Below are positions 8,866-19,233 of a stretch of DNA of 64,000 nt, piece after piece. Positions within the stretch are counted from its first letter, which is position 1, and every line of letters begins with the position of its first letter. The stretch is from positions 1-64,000 of the forward strand of contig SVEI01000005.1 in the NCBI GenBank assembly GCA_015057445.1, given 5' to 3'. The translations under genes were made by a program, and so were the position numbers. The notes beneath the pieces were generated by a model, which was given only the letters and a program-made list of their open reading frames with translations, had not been told where the DNA came from and did no database searches. The stretch comes from Lachnospiraceae bacterium. GTDB lineage: Bacteria > Bacillota > Clostridia > Lachnospirales > Lachnospiraceae.

Positions 8866-10386
8866 CTACATAGTAACAAATATGAATTTACATACAAACA
8901 ACGCTGCTATAACAGTTACTACAATATCCTTCTTTGTAAACTTGCCTGTGAAAATTGCTATAAGCACGTATGCAATAGCACCTACTCCTATACCATTTGA
9001 GATAGAGTAGGTAAGTGGCATAAGGATAAGTGCAAGGAAAGCAGGAACTGCTGAAAGCATATCATCCATATCAACCTTAGCAAAGTTCTTAGCCATGAGA
9101 ACACCTACAAAGATAAGCGCTGGAGCTGTAGCACAGCTTGGAACAACGCTTGCAAGCGGGCTTAAGAATAAGCAGATTGCAAAGCAAATTGCTGTAACCA
9201 CACTGGCAAGACCAGTTCTACCACCGGCACTAACACCTGAAGCTGACTCTACAAAGGTTGTACAAGTTGAAGTACCAAGTATTGAGCCTGCAACTGTACC
9301 AATAGAATCACACATCATAGACTTATTGATATTTATAGGATCGCCATTTTCATCAAGCATATCTGCCTGAGCAGCTGTACCATAGATGGTACCAACTGTA
9401 TCAAACATATCCACAAGACAAAATACAATAATAAGCATTACTGCCGAGAACACACCACCTATATGTGGCCCATTAAATGCAGCATCCCATGCATCACCAT
9501 TAAATGCTCCAAGGAAACCTACCTCAGCAAAATCCTTAAAGGACTGTCCAACTGCACTTATATCAAAGCTTGGAAGCTCCCACATAAACAGATAATATAG
9601 AACTGTTGATGCAAGAATTCCGATGATAACATTACCCTTTACATTCTTCTTAGCAAGAATTGCAATAATAAGAACACCAAGAAGAGCTACTATTACTGGA
9701 ACGCAGGTCTTCCATGCATCCATAGCTGTAATTGTAACGCCATTAACCTCTGTTCCTACTGCTTTAATTCTTCCGTGGAAATCAAAGAACTGCACAAAGG
9801 TGTACTGGTTATCCTCAATAATACCTGCATTCTTAAATCCGATAAGAGCAATAAAGAGACCGATACCTGCTGGTATTGCTTTCTTTAAGCACTCTGGCAT
9901 AGCCTTGGCAATGTACTCTCTAAGTCCTGTAATAGAAAGTATAAGGAACACTACACCTGACAAGAATATAATAACAAGTCCTGACTGATAACCTGTAATT
10001 ACATCTACACCTGCAAAAAATGCTCCTGATACAAACATAGTACAGAAGAACGAGTTAAGACCCATACCACAAGCCTGAGCAAATGGCATATTAGCCAAAA
10101 ACGCCATAAGCAATGTACCAACAACCGCAACTAATATAGATGCAATGTAAGTTGCATTCCATATCTGTCCCATAACAGCAGGATCTGCTCCTAGTCCTAC
10201 CAGCCATCCATTGGCACCCTCTGCTGCTACCTGGTTAGGGTTAACAAATATAATGTACGCCATTGCAAAAAATGTAGTAATTCCCGCAAAGATTTCAGTA
10301 CGAACTGTTGACCCTCTTTCATTAATCTTGAAAAAACCATCTTTTGTAACTGAGATTTTTTCGGTGTTTACTTGACTTTTCTCCAC
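8866..10386 (-). CDS. NCS2 family purine permease (AzgA/PbuG-like)
   Basis: N-terminal FFKINERGSTVRTEIFAGITTFFAMAYIIFVNP typical of AzgA-type hypoxanthine/guanine/adenine permeases. Confidence 0.92.
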   Translation of the reverse strand: MEKSQVNTEKISVTKDGFFKINERGSTVRTEIFAGITTFFAMAYIIFVNPNQVAAEGANGWLVGLGADPAVMGQIWNATYIASILVAVVGTLLMAFLANMPFAQACGMGLNSFFCTMFVSGAFFAGVDVITGYQSGLVIIFLSGVVFLILSITGLREYIAKAMPECLKKAIPAGIGLFIALIGFKNAGIIEDNQYTFVQFFDFHGRIKAVGTEVNGVTITAMDAWKTCVPVIVALLGVLIIAILAKKNVKGNVIIGILASTVLYYLFMWELPSFDISAVGQSFKDFAEVGFLGAFNGDAWDAAFNGPHIGGVFSAVMLIIVFCLVDMFDTVGTIYGTAAQADMLDENGDPININKSMMCDSIGTVAGSILGTSTCTTFVESASGVSAGGRTGLASVVTAICFAICLFLSPLASVVPSCATAPALIFVGVLMAKNFAKVDMDDMLSAVPAFLALILMPLTYSISNGIGVGAIAYVLIAIFTGKFTKKDIVVTVIAALFVCKFIFVTM

Positions 10387-10442
10387 TCGTAAATCCTCCT
10401 TTAATATATTTTTGCGCCCCTTATTCTTTGAGCGTCTTATAC

Positions 10443-12566
10443 TTATTCACTCTTTGTTCTTGGAACAAAGACACGTGATACAACTTTTTTGTCATCCTCC
10501 GAAGCAGTATTCATAGCCTGCTTACAAAAGAAGTCCTGAGCCTCAAGCTTATCTCTTCCTCTTAAATCCTGCTTCTCGTAGGAACCATCTGGCTGCATAA
10601 TATGAGCCTTAAGAGTATCCGCAAGCTGAATATGAAGAATCTCCATAACCTTCTTCTTTAAATCCTCATCCTCTACAGGAAAAGTTATCTCAACTCTCTT
10701 ATCTAAGTTTCTAGGCATCCAATCCGCACTTCCCATATAAACATCTTCAAATCCATTATTGTAGAAATAAAAGATTCTGGAATGCTCTAGGAAGTTACCA
10801 ACTATGGAACGAACTGTAATATTTTCACTCAAATCCTTAATACCTGTCTTAAGACAGCAGATTCCTCTTATTATAAGTTCTATCTTAACTCCCGCATTTG
10901 ACGCCTCGTAAAGAGCCTTGATTATTACAGGATCACAGAGAGAGTTCATCTTGGCAATAATGCGCGCCTCTTTGCCTGCTCTTGCGTTCTCTGTCTCTCT
11001 CTTAATAAGACTCACAAATCTATCCTTAAGCCATATAGGAGCAACCATAAGCTTATTCCAAGCAGGTGGCTCGGAATATCCTGACAACATATTGAACACT
11101 GCTGTAGCATCCTCACCAATAGAGTCTGATGCAGTTAGCATACCCATATCTGTATAAAGCTTGGCGGTTATATCATTATAATTACCAGTTCCCAGGTGAA
11201 CATATCTCTTAATTCCCTCTTCCTCTCGTCTTACAACAAGGGCAATCTTAGAGTGAGTCTTAAGACCTACCAATCCATAGATAACGTGACATCCTGCCTT
11301 CTCCAGCTTTCTAGCCCAGATGATATTGTTCTCCTCATCAAATCTAGCCTTAAGCTCTACTAAAACTGTAACCTGCTTACCATTTTCAGCAGCCTGGGCT
11401 AATGCTGCAACTATAGGCGAGTTACCACTGACACGGTAAAGTGTCTGCTTAATTGCAAGAACGTTAGGGTCAACTGCTGCCTGTTTTATAAAGTCCACAA
11501 CAGGAGTAAACTCATCATATGGATGATGAAGCAGAATATCCTTTCTCTTAATCTGGTCGAAAATACTTTCTTCACGATTAAGCCCCTGTACCGGCTGTGG
11601 TGTGTATTTCTTGTATTTGAGATGCTCAAAACCATCAAGGCCATTGACCTTCATAAGGAAGGTTAAATCTAACGGCCCATTAATCTTATACACTGCATCC
11701 GCAGATACCTGAAGTTGCTTTTTAAGTTCCTTTAAAAGACGCTTATCCATATCAGCTTCTATCTCAAGCTTTATAACCTCGCCCCACGCTCTCTGCTTAA
11801 TCTGTTTTTCAATCTCTTTAAGAAGATCCGCTGCATCCTCCTCATCTATAGTAAGGTCCGCATTTCTCATAATACGGTATGGATGAGCACAGATAATCTC
11901 ATAGTTAAGGAATAACTTGTTTAAGTTTTTCTCTATAATCTCCTCCAGCAGAATTATCTCTCTAACATCACCCTCTGTAGGAAGCTCAATAACCCTTGGC
12001 AATACTGATGGCACCTGAACTGTAGCAATATCCACAACATCTTTCTTCTTATCGTGTATAAGGGCACCAATATTAAGTGTCTTGTTAGAGATAAGCGGGA
12101 ATGGTCTGGAAGAATCCACTGCCATAGGAGTAAGAACCGGATAAACCTCTCTCTCAAAATACTTATCCACGTACTTTGACTGCTTCTCAGTAAGCTCCTC
12201 ATAGCTTTTTATTAGCTTGAGCCCATTACTTTCCAATGCAGGAAGCAAGGAACGATTCAAGGTGGTATACTGGGCATTCATCATCTCCTTAGTTTCAGGG
12301 ATAATAAGTTCAAGCTGCTCCTTAGGAGTAAGTCCTGCTATATCCTTCTTAGTAACATCCGCATCCACCAGGTCATAAAGAGACGCCACCCTAATCATGA
12401 AAAATTCATCTAGGTTAGATGCCGTGATACTAAGAAATTTAATCCTTTCAAACAAAGGTATCGCCTTATCCTTTGCCTCATTTAATATTCTGTAATTAAA
12501 CAAAAGCCAACTATATTCTCTGTTATAATAATTGTCATATTTTTCTAACTGCTTTTTATCAAACAT
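10443..12566 (-). CDS. ppk: Polyphosphate kinase 1
   Basis: NREYSWLLFNYRILNEA N-terminus, KTHSKIALVVRRE and HLGTGNYND motifs, about 707 aa. Confidence 0.96.
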   Translation of the reverse strand: MFDKKQLEKYDNYYNREYSWLLFNYRILNEAKDKAIPLFERIKFLSITASNLDEFFMIRVASLYDLVDADVTKKDIAGLTPKEQLELIIPETKEMMNAQYTTLNRSLLPALESNGLKLIKSYEELTEKQSKYVDKYFEREVYPVLTPMAVDSSRPFPLISNKTLNIGALIHDKKKDVVDIATVQVPSVLPRVIELPTEGDVREIILLEEIIEKNLNKLFLNYEIICAHPYRIMRNADLTIDEEDAADLLKEIEKQIKQRAWGEVIKLEIEADMDKRLLKELKKQLQVSADAVYKINGPLDLTFLMKVNGLDGFEHLKYKKYTPQPVQGLNREESIFDQIKRKDILLHHPYDEFTPVVDFIKQAAVDPNVLAIKQTLYRVSGNSPIVAALAQAAENGKQVTVLVELKARFDEENNIIWARKLEKAGCHVIYGLVGLKTHSKIALVVRREEEGIKRYVHLGTGNYNDITAKLYTDMGMLTASDSIGEDATAVFNMLSGYSEPPAWNKLMVAPIWLKDRFVSLIKRETENARAGKEARIIAKMNSLCDPVIIKALYEASNAGVKIELIIRGICCLKTGIKDLSENITVRSIVGNFLEHSRIFYFYNNGFEDVYMGSADWMPRNLDKRVEITFPVEDEDLKKKVMEILHIQLADTLKAHIMQPDGSYEKQDLRGRDKLEAQDFFCKQAMNTASEDDKKVVSRVFVPRTKSE

Positions 12567-14102
12567 TTATACAGTCCTCCTTTGTCTTAAAATAGGTCTT
12601 ATGCCATATATCTTCTCAAAGAAATCTGCCCTTGACTCAAAAAGTCCTGCCTCAAGAGCTATATCCTCATAAGTATTTGCTGTAATAACAAGCTGATTAT
12701 CCTTTACCGAAACACTTAAATCCTCTATCTTCTGTGTATGACTCTTATCTAATACATTTGCAATTCTAAGAATGGCAGTAAGCTTAGCAATATTCATATA
12801 ATCACAGCCATCAAGCTCCGCAGACACCTTATTCTTACCCGGAAGATAATGGGTGTTGTATTTTACAATATTAGCAACCTCCATACGTTCTTTGTGAGAA
12901 AAACCAATAATCTCTGTATTGGCTATAATGTAGTATGAATTCTTAGCCGCATCATTCATATTGATGAAGTTTCCACAATCATGAAGCAGTGAACTAATCT
13001 GAAGCTGTAATCTCTCGATTTTGCCCATACCATAAGGTTTCTTCACAGCATCGAATATTTTAAGCGCATAATCAGCAATACGCTCTATGTGACTTTTATT
13101 ACACCTATATCTTCTAGCAATATTGTGAGCTGAAGCTATTACATCCTCTTCAAAATTATGTTCAAATACAACCCTGCTTCCCTCATCCATATAATTAGCT
13201 GTAATACCGTCGTTAAAATCAACATTTGGGAAATATATCTCCTCTGCCTTACAGTTATTAAGGAAGGACTGATAGATGATTATATTAGGTAGCATAAGAG
13301 TTGCTCTCTCGTATGGTATACCATACTTTTCTGATATCTCCTGCGGATGATGTCCAATTATAAGCTTGTACAGTTCCTCAAACTTTTCTTTATTGATCCT
13401 ATCACCTGCTGCAAGCTCAGGGACCAGTTTCTTTATAGAGGCCGCCACCTCTCCTACCGCAATAACATTCTTAATTTCCTTATCATTAAGGTATATATTT
13501 CTAAATGTTACTATATCATTCTCCACATACTCTGACATTATCTTATCCAAACGTCCAGACTTCGACCCCATCATAGACAGGTAATCTCTAACTCTAACAG
13601 CACCGATAGGTATGTTCTCTGTAACTATCAGGTTATTCTTATCAAACAAAGAAACCTGAACACTACCCGCACCTACATCTACAAAGGCTGTGTTCTTACT
13701 AACCACCTGATGGAAGTCTTCATATTTTGCAACCATACCTTTAAGGTTAATGTATCTTTGCTCTGAGTTGCTTAAAACTTTAACATCCAGATTAGTGTTA
13801 CGCTTAATAGCATCAAGAACTATATCTGTGTTCTCCGCCTCTCTAACTGCACTGGTGGCAAAAGCTCTGTACTCTGTCACCTGATACTCCTTCATCTTTT
13901 TCTTAAAGGAATTAAGCACATCACATATCTGATTTATAGAATCTGTACCCAAAAAACCATTACTGTAAGTATCTTTACCAAGTTCTATAATTCTACTAAC
14001 TCTGTCTATGGATTTAAAGGATTTTCGACCATTAATCTCATATATCTTCATAGCTATCTCGTTAGAACCAACATAGATAGCTGCAAACATTTTGTATGCC
14101 AT
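12567..14102 (-). CDS. ppx: Ppx/GppA-type exopolyphosphatase with C-terminal HD-like domain
   Basis: Directly upstream of ppk. Actin-like DVGAGSVQVSLF. A start at MAYKMF (14102), preceded by ggaggtggtt, is favoured over the ORF start at 14159. Confidence 0.88.
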   Translation of the reverse strand: MAYKMFAAIYVGSNEIAMKIYEINGRKSFKSIDRVSRIIELGKDTYSNGFLGTDSINQICDVLNSFKKKMKEYQVTEYRAFATSAVREAENTDIVLDAIKRNTNLDVKVLSNSEQRYINLKGMVAKYEDFHQVVSKNTAFVDVGAGSVQVSLFDKNNLIVTENIPIGAVRVRDYLSMMGSKSGRLDKIMSEYVENDIVTFRNIYLNDKEIKNVIAVGEVAASIKKLVPELAAGDRINKEKFEELYKLIIGHHPQEISEKYGIPYERATLMLPNIIIYQSFLNNCKAEEIYFPNVDFNDGITANYMDEGSRVVFEHNFEEDVIASAHNIARRYRCNKSHIERIADYALKIFDAVKKPYGMGKIERLQLQISSLLHDCGNFINMNDAAKNSYYIIANTEIIGFSHKERMEVANIVKYNTHYLPGKNKVSAELDGCDYMNIAKLTAILRIANVLDKSHTQKIEDLSVSVKDNQLVITANTYEDIALEAGLFESRADFFEKIYGIRPILRQRRTV

Positions 14103-14175
14103 GTAACCACCTCCTACATTTTTAACCACCCTAAAACTATATCCATTAAAAGTCACCAACCTTATGATACATTAT

Positions 14176-15006
14176 CTACAGCTTCGGCGCTTCACCAGAC
14201 AAATCTTCTAATAGTCTTAATACAGTTTTTCCCACCCCTGGATGAACTGCATAAGGAGCTATCTGGGCTAAAGGTTTAAGTACAAATTCTCTCTTCATCA
14301 TCTCTATGTGAGGAATTTTTAGCTTTTCCTCCATAACAATATCTCTGTCATATAACAGTATATCAATATCTAAGGTTCTAGGTCCCCAGTGTATAAGCCT
14401 TTTTCTTCCTGCACCCTGTTCTATATCGTTAATAACACTAAGTAGTTCCATCGGCGTGTATAGGGTCTCAATTTCCACGCAACCATTCAGGAAGTCATCC
14501 TGTTCCACATCACCATATGGTTCTGTAACAATGTACTCTGATACCTTATTCACTCTAATATACTCATCCTTATTAAGTTGGTCTATGGCATAATCTAAGT
14601 AACCCTCCTTATCTCCTAGATTTGAGCCAAGTCCCAGATACACTATATGTTTCTTTCGTACAATATCCACACACACTGTATCAAAACTCATAGGAATAGG
14701 AGCCTTGGGCTTACTAATAATAAGATGTATCTCCTTAACCATATCATAATTTATGAGTATAGCACCGGAAACTGCCTCAGCCACCGCCTCTATCAAATCA
14801 AATTTTTCCCTGGTCATAACATCTCTAATCAGTTCGCACACCGTGGCATAATTAACAGTCTTAGAGAGATCATCCTTGATACCTGCTTCTCTAAGCTCAA
14901 GAAATAATTCTGCAGAGACGAAAAATGGTTGACCATTTCGCTTCTCCTCCTCTAAGACACCGTGATATGCAAATATTTCCAAGTCCTTAATGAGTATTTT
15001 GTCCAT
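14176..15006 (-). CDS. folBK: Bifunctional dihydroneopterin aldolase / HPPK
   Basis: FolB N-domain (DLEIFAYHGVLEEEKRNGQPF) fused to HPPK (YLGLGSNLGDKEGYL, RTLDIDILLY). Confidence 0.95.
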   Translation of the reverse strand: MDKILIKDLEIFAYHGVLEEEKRNGQPFFVSAELFLELREAGIKDDLSKTVNYATVCELIRDVMTREKFDLIEAVAEAVSGAILINYDMVKEIHLIISKPKAPIPMSFDTVCVDIVRKKHIVYLGLGSNLGDKEGYLDYAIDQLNKDEYIRVNKVSEYIVTEPYGDVEQDDFLNGCVEIETLYTPMELLSVINDIEQGAGRKRLIHWGPRTLDIDILLYDRDIVMEEKLKIPHIEMMKREFVLKPLAQIAPYAVHPGVGKTVLRLLEDLSGEAPKL

Positions 15007-15106
15007 AATAAACTCCTAAGTGGATGGGCTGGGCAAGTATACATACTGGCCGACCCGCTTAGGGATATATTTTATTGGCCCAGCCCTGTTTGTTACATAT
15101 TTGAAA
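15007..15106 (-). promoter_or_regulatory. Structured 5' leader of folBK, candidate two-state RNA switch
   Basis: Pairings cctaag (15015-15020)/cttagg (15058-15063) and gggctgggc (15026-15034)/gcccagccc (15078-15086), plus agtat/atact (15036-15040/15043-15047). RBS complement ctcct at 15013-15017; TATAAT-like -10 at 15107-15112. Confidence 0.5.
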
Positions 15107-15285
15107 ATTATAGGCATTTTTCATTTTATCAACTTCCACAACTAGCATTTGCCTATGTATTTTTATACGTTCACACGTCATTTTTATTCTAACATATTTC
15201 ACTATATTATTCTATCATTTTTACATATTCTTCGTGCATTTCTTCTTGAATCCTTATTGCACTTTTTTCTTCAACTTTGTGCCCA

Positions 15286-16113
15286 TCACTGCTCTTTCAT
15301 TATTCCATACACAGTCTTTAGAGCACGATAATTAACTTTAACGTCATGGACTCTGAAATAGCTACAACCTTTCATATAACCATAGACAGAAGTAGCCATT
15401 GTTCCTTCATCTCTTTCTTCTACAGGTAGGTCTAAAAGATTTCCTATCATAGATTTTCTAGAGGTTCCAAGAAGGATTGGATATCCTAATTTTTGTAGTT
15501 CATCAAGATGCTTCATCACCTTTACATTTTGCTCATAGGTTTTACCAAAACCGATGCCTGGGTCAATGATAATTTTGTCTTTTGATATCCCAGCTGATAA
15601 AGCTATATTTACACTTGAATTTAATTCTTCCTTCACATCATCCATAAGATCGTAGTAATTTGTATTATCCCTGTTATGCATTAGACAACAAGCAACTCCT
15701 GACTTTGCTATTACAGCAGCCATATCTTCATCATACTTTAATCCCCATATATCATTTATCATATCCGCTCCAGCTAGTATTCCTGCTTGTGCTACCTTGG
15801 CTTTATAAGTGTCGAGAGACACTGGAACATTAAAATGTTCCTTGATTGCTTCTATAATAAAACAGGTTCTTTCTATTTCTTCTGCCACAGAAATCTGGGT
15901 ATGGCCTGGTCTGGTGGATTCTCCACCCACATCTATTATATCTGCTCCATCATTAATCATATCTCGCACATGTCTTAGAGCCTTATCAACGTCAGATATA
16001 TCACCCTCTCTGTAAAACTGTCCACCATCAGAAAAAGAATCCGGTGTGACATTAAGGATTCCCATTATATATGGTCTTTTACCAACGTGAAATTCCTTCT
16101 TTCCTATAATCAT
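15286..16113 (-). CDS. folP: Dihydropteroate synthase
   Basis: MGILNVTPDSFSDGG, DVGGESTRPG, GTSRKS. Confidence 0.97.
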   Translation of the reverse strand: MIIGKKEFHVGKRPYIMGILNVTPDSFSDGGQFYREGDISDVDKALRHVRDMINDGADIIDVGGESTRPGHTQISVAEEIERTCFIIEAIKEHFNVPVSLDTYKAKVAQAGILAGADMINDIWGLKYDEDMAAVIAKSGVACCLMHNRDNTNYYDLMDDVKEELNSSVNIALSAGISKDKIIIDPGIGFGKTYEQNVKVMKHLDELQKLGYPILLGTSRKSMIGNLLDLPVEERDEGTMATSVYGYMKGCSYFRVHDVKVNYRALKTVYGIMKEQ

Positions 16114-16127
16114 ACCGCATTCTCCTC

Positions 16128-16640
16128 TTATACTATAATACCTTTATTCTTTTTTGATTCTTCCCAATAACAGCTGTCATAAGCCTTACAATTAAAGCAG
16201 TTTCGGGACAATTTATCCGCCTTATACAGAAGATAGTTTAAGGATTTTTCATCCTCTCCAGCTTGTAACTCATTATGTTTTTTAATAGCCTGACATATCA
16301 TCTGACATTCTTCTTCATCAAAGCTAGATTTCTTAAGTATTTCATATGCCATGTCTCCTCCTACTTCGTGGTGAGACATACCTTGCTGATATTCCAAATT
16401 TCTTCCTATATCATGAAGTAATGCCATAGCATACACTACATCTTTTTCATATCCTAAACCATTCTCCAGATTAATAATATAACTAATTCGAGCCACATCA
16501 AGAAGATGCTCTATACCATGCAAACAGTATATTCTATCTGTCTCTGCCTCATTTATTCTACTCAAATGCTCCTGAAATGTAGCATTAGCTAATACATCAT
16601 CAATTCTCTTCATTATCTTCTCCAAAGCACAATACATCAC
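16128..16640 (-). CDS. HD-domain protein with C-terminal Cys cluster
   Basis: LHGIEHLLDVARI, LLHDIGRN; CFNCKAYDSC at the C-terminus; inside the folate operon. Confidence 0.8.
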   Translation of the reverse strand: MMYCALEKIMKRIDDVLANATFQEHLSRINEAETDRIYCLHGIEHLLDVARISYIINLENGLGYEKDVVYAMALLHDIGRNLEYQQGMSHHEVGGDMAYEILKKSSFDEEECQMICQAIKKHNELQAGEDEKSLNYLLYKADKLSRNCFNCKAYDSCYWEESKKNKGIIV

Positions 16641-16648
16641 CTAACGAC

Positions 16649-17929
16649 TTATTCCTTATGCTTATTATAATCAAAATTCAAATATTCCGCCAAAAAGCTT
16701 AGGGAACCACACACCATAACCACATCCTCAGGCTCTGCCATATCATAAGCCAAAGTTATGGCTTCCTCAGCATTACAAGCTGTAGTGGCAGGAACTCCAT
16801 TTACCAAAAATAGGTCTGATAAAATCTCCTTATTCAAACCTCTTGGAGTATCTGGAGTTATGGCAATAGCATAAGACATAGTATCCTTGAGTATATCTAC
16901 CATCTTGTCATATTCCTTATCCTTTAGCACTCCTATTATATAGATAATTTGTCTATTTGTAAAATATTTATTGATACTTGAGTTAAGCTCGCTCCAGGCT
17001 TTTTCGTTATGAGCACCATCTACAATTGTAAGTGGCTCTTGATTGACAACAGTAAATCTTCCAAGCCAAACAGTACCCTTAATAGCCCTGGCAATAAGCT
17101 CATAATCAAGTTCAAAAACCTCCATAGCAATCTCTATAGCTGTACAAGCATTTTCAATCTGAAATGTACCAGGCAAGCTTATGAAGTAATCTCCGTTTTT
17201 ATATGTGAAAGTACTACCTGTTACATCCTCAGATATAACATTGATACTTTCATCATCCACCTCAATATAGGTCGCCTTTACCTGATTACATCTCTCCTTT
17301 AACACTGCCGACACCTTATCAGTTTGGGGATGAGATATGCATATAGAATTCTCTTTGATTATCTTGGACTTATTGGCAGCAATCTCCTCTACCGTATCTC
17401 CTAAAAAGGACATATGATCTAAGCTTATGGATGCAAATACAGATGCCAATGGTTGCTCTATCACATTTGTGGCATCTAAAGCTCCACCCATACCACACTC
17501 TATAAGAGCTACATCCACTTTCATTTCCTTAAAGTACAGGAAGGCAATAGCTGTTTCTATTTCAAATGCGCTAGGGCTATTTAAACCATCTGCCTCCATA
17601 TTATCAACCTGTTCCTTAACTATGGATACATATTTAGGAAAATCTTCATCCTGCATATTTTCCTTGTTAATCTGAAATCTCTCCAAATATGTAATTATAG
17701 TGGGAGAAATATATCTTCCCACACTCATTCCTGCCTCTATCAGAATATCCTGTAAAAAAGCAAAAATAGAGCCCTTACCATTAGTTCCACCAATGTGAAG
17801 GCATTTTACATCCTTCTGCGGGTTTCCTAATCTTGCAAGAAGCTCCTTAACACTATCTAAGCCGGGCGTAATGCCCAGCTTATTCTTATCTTCTATATAA
17901 TTTATCGCCGACGGTAAATCCATAACCAA
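16649..17929 (-). CDS. folC: Folylpolyglutamate/dihydrofolate synthase
   Basis: HIGGTNGKGSIFAFLQ P-loop, SLDHMSFLGDTVEEIA, VDGAHNEKA. Confidence 0.95.
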   Translation of the reverse strand: MVMDLPSAINYIEDKNKLGITPGLDSVKELLARLGNPQKDVKCLHIGGTNGKGSIFAFLQDILIEAGMSVGRYISPTIITYLERFQINKENMQDEDFPKYVSIVKEQVDNMEADGLNSPSAFEIETAIAFLYFKEMKVDVALIECGMGGALDATNVIEQPLASVFASISLDHMSFLGDTVEEIAANKSKIIKENSICISHPQTDKVSAVLKERCNQVKATYIEVDDESINVISEDVTGSTFTYKNGDYFISLPGTFQIENACTAIEIAMEVFELDYELIARAIKGTVWLGRFTVVNQEPLTIVDGAHNEKAWSELNSSINKYFTNRQIIYIIGVLKDKEYDKMVDILKDTMSYAIAITPDTPRGLNKEILSDLFLVNGVPATTACNAEEAITLAYDMAEPEDVVMVCGSLSFLAEYLNFDYNKHKE

Positions 17930-17938
17930 ACTCCTAAT

Positions 17939-19054
17939 TTATTCTCCCTCGTAGGTAATATGTTGCACTGGTATGGTATTATCATCAATTGGACATATTT
18001 GATATCCCTCTTGCTTGAGAGTATCAATCAATTCTTGTAATCCCTCTGCTGTATTAGGATTATCTCTTAGGTCATGAAGAAGAACTATGGAATCTCCAGT
18101 ATTACTCCTTACAGAGCTCATAACATTTTCATTAAGTTCCTCTGGAGTAAGAGAAAAGTCCACCGAATCCTCTGAAAGTGAATTCCAATCAAAATATGTA
18201 ATACCACTTTCATATAAATAACCCATTAAGTCTTGAATGTCAACACTTGAAACAGAATTTGAACTTCCACCAGGGAATCTGTAATATCTACAATCTACAC
18301 CTGTCTGCTCATAGAGAAAATCATGAATCAAAGTCAAATCTTCCACAAATGCACCTTCACTGGAATAAATATCTTCATATATATGAGTATAGGAATGCAT
18401 AGCTAAAGTATGTCCCTCGTCAACAATCCTCTTATACATAGGCCAAAGATTTTCATTAGGATTATATACCACAAAGAATGTAGCCTTAACATCATTTTCT
18501 TTAAGCACATCTAAGATTTCATCTGTATTCTCACTTGGACCATCATCAAAGGTTAGGTACACTTTGTATTTTTTATTTACTGACACTGTCTCTGTCTCCG
18601 TTGTTGGCACATCCTCTTCCGTAGCCTCTGCAGTCTCCGTTACATTACCAGATACAGAAATATCTTCTACTCCACCTTCTACGTTATCGTCACTTCCCAT
18701 AAGTACATGGGTAGATTCTCCCGGATCTTTCTCAATATCACCAGCTGCACTTTGATCTAAGATAAGAGCATCTTTCTTACTTAAACCTTCTGTAGCTTCT
18801 GTAGCTTGGGCAACATTCTGCACCTGACTTTTCACACTAAGCTGTTCCTTAAGCTTCTCTGCTCTCAAATCAAGATTATTCATCTTCACCATAAGATACA
18901 AACAAAAGAACACAGGAACTGCACACATTACTATAAACGAACATACTATGACACGTTTTATGTTATCCACATTTCTTCTATTATAAGAATTTTCTTCATC
19001 TATAGAGAAATTTTCTTCTAAATATTCAATTTTTCTCTCATCAATATCTTTCAT
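17939..19054 (-). CDS. Membrane-anchored polysaccharide deacetylase (NodB domain)
   Basis: YLTFDDGPSENTDEIL, HSYTH, single TM and acidic linker. ORF start 19153 probably too long; MKDIDERK at 19054 preferred. Confidence 0.9.
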   Translation of the reverse strand: MKDIDERKIEYLEENFSIDEENSYNRRNVDNIKRVIVCSFIVMCAVPVFFCLYLMVKMNNLDLRAEKLKEQLSVKSQVQNVAQATEATEGLSKKDALILDQSAAGDIEKDPGESTHVLMGSDDNVEGGVEDISVSGNVTETAEATEEDVPTTETETVSVNKKYKVYLTFDDGPSENTDEILDVLKENDVKATFFVVYNPNENLWPMYKRIVDEGHTLAMHSYTHIYEDIYSSEGAFVEDLTLIHDFLYEQTGVDCRYYRFPGGSSNSVSSVDIQDLMGYLYESGITYFDWNSLSEDSVDFSLTPEELNENVMSSVRSNTGDSIVLLHDLRDNPNTAEGLQELIDTLKQEGYQICPIDDNTIPVQHITYEGE

Positions 19055-19064
19055 AAAAAAATCC

Positions 19065-19158
19065 TTTACATTTCTATATATTGTGCTATAATAATTAAGT
19101 AATACAAATTCTATGGTGCGACTTTTTACGGATTTCCGAAAAAAGGGTCGCATTTTTT
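19065..19158 (+). ncRNA. Candidate sRNA transcription unit (promoter 19065-19092, transcript about 19098-19158)
   Basis: TTTACA (19065-19070)-16 nt-extended -10 TGCTATAAT (19084-19092). Hairpin tgcgacttttt (19117-19127)/aaaaagggtcgca (ending 19152), then T6 at 19153-19158. Confidence 0.45.
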
Positions 19159-19233
19159 ATTGTAAACCTTTTCTTATATTATGTCAAGTAAATATGTGAA
19201 GTAAAGTTAAATTTATGTAACATTTTCGTAACA

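Noticed and set aside
10387-10442. Purine riboswitch before the NCS2 permease
   Set aside because: Only about 56 bp separate it from ppk and I see no purine aptamer motifs.
15007-15106. THF riboswitch before folBK
   Set aside because: Fold and sequence do not match the THF-I consensus as I remember it; reported as an unknown leader. An Infernal search would decide.
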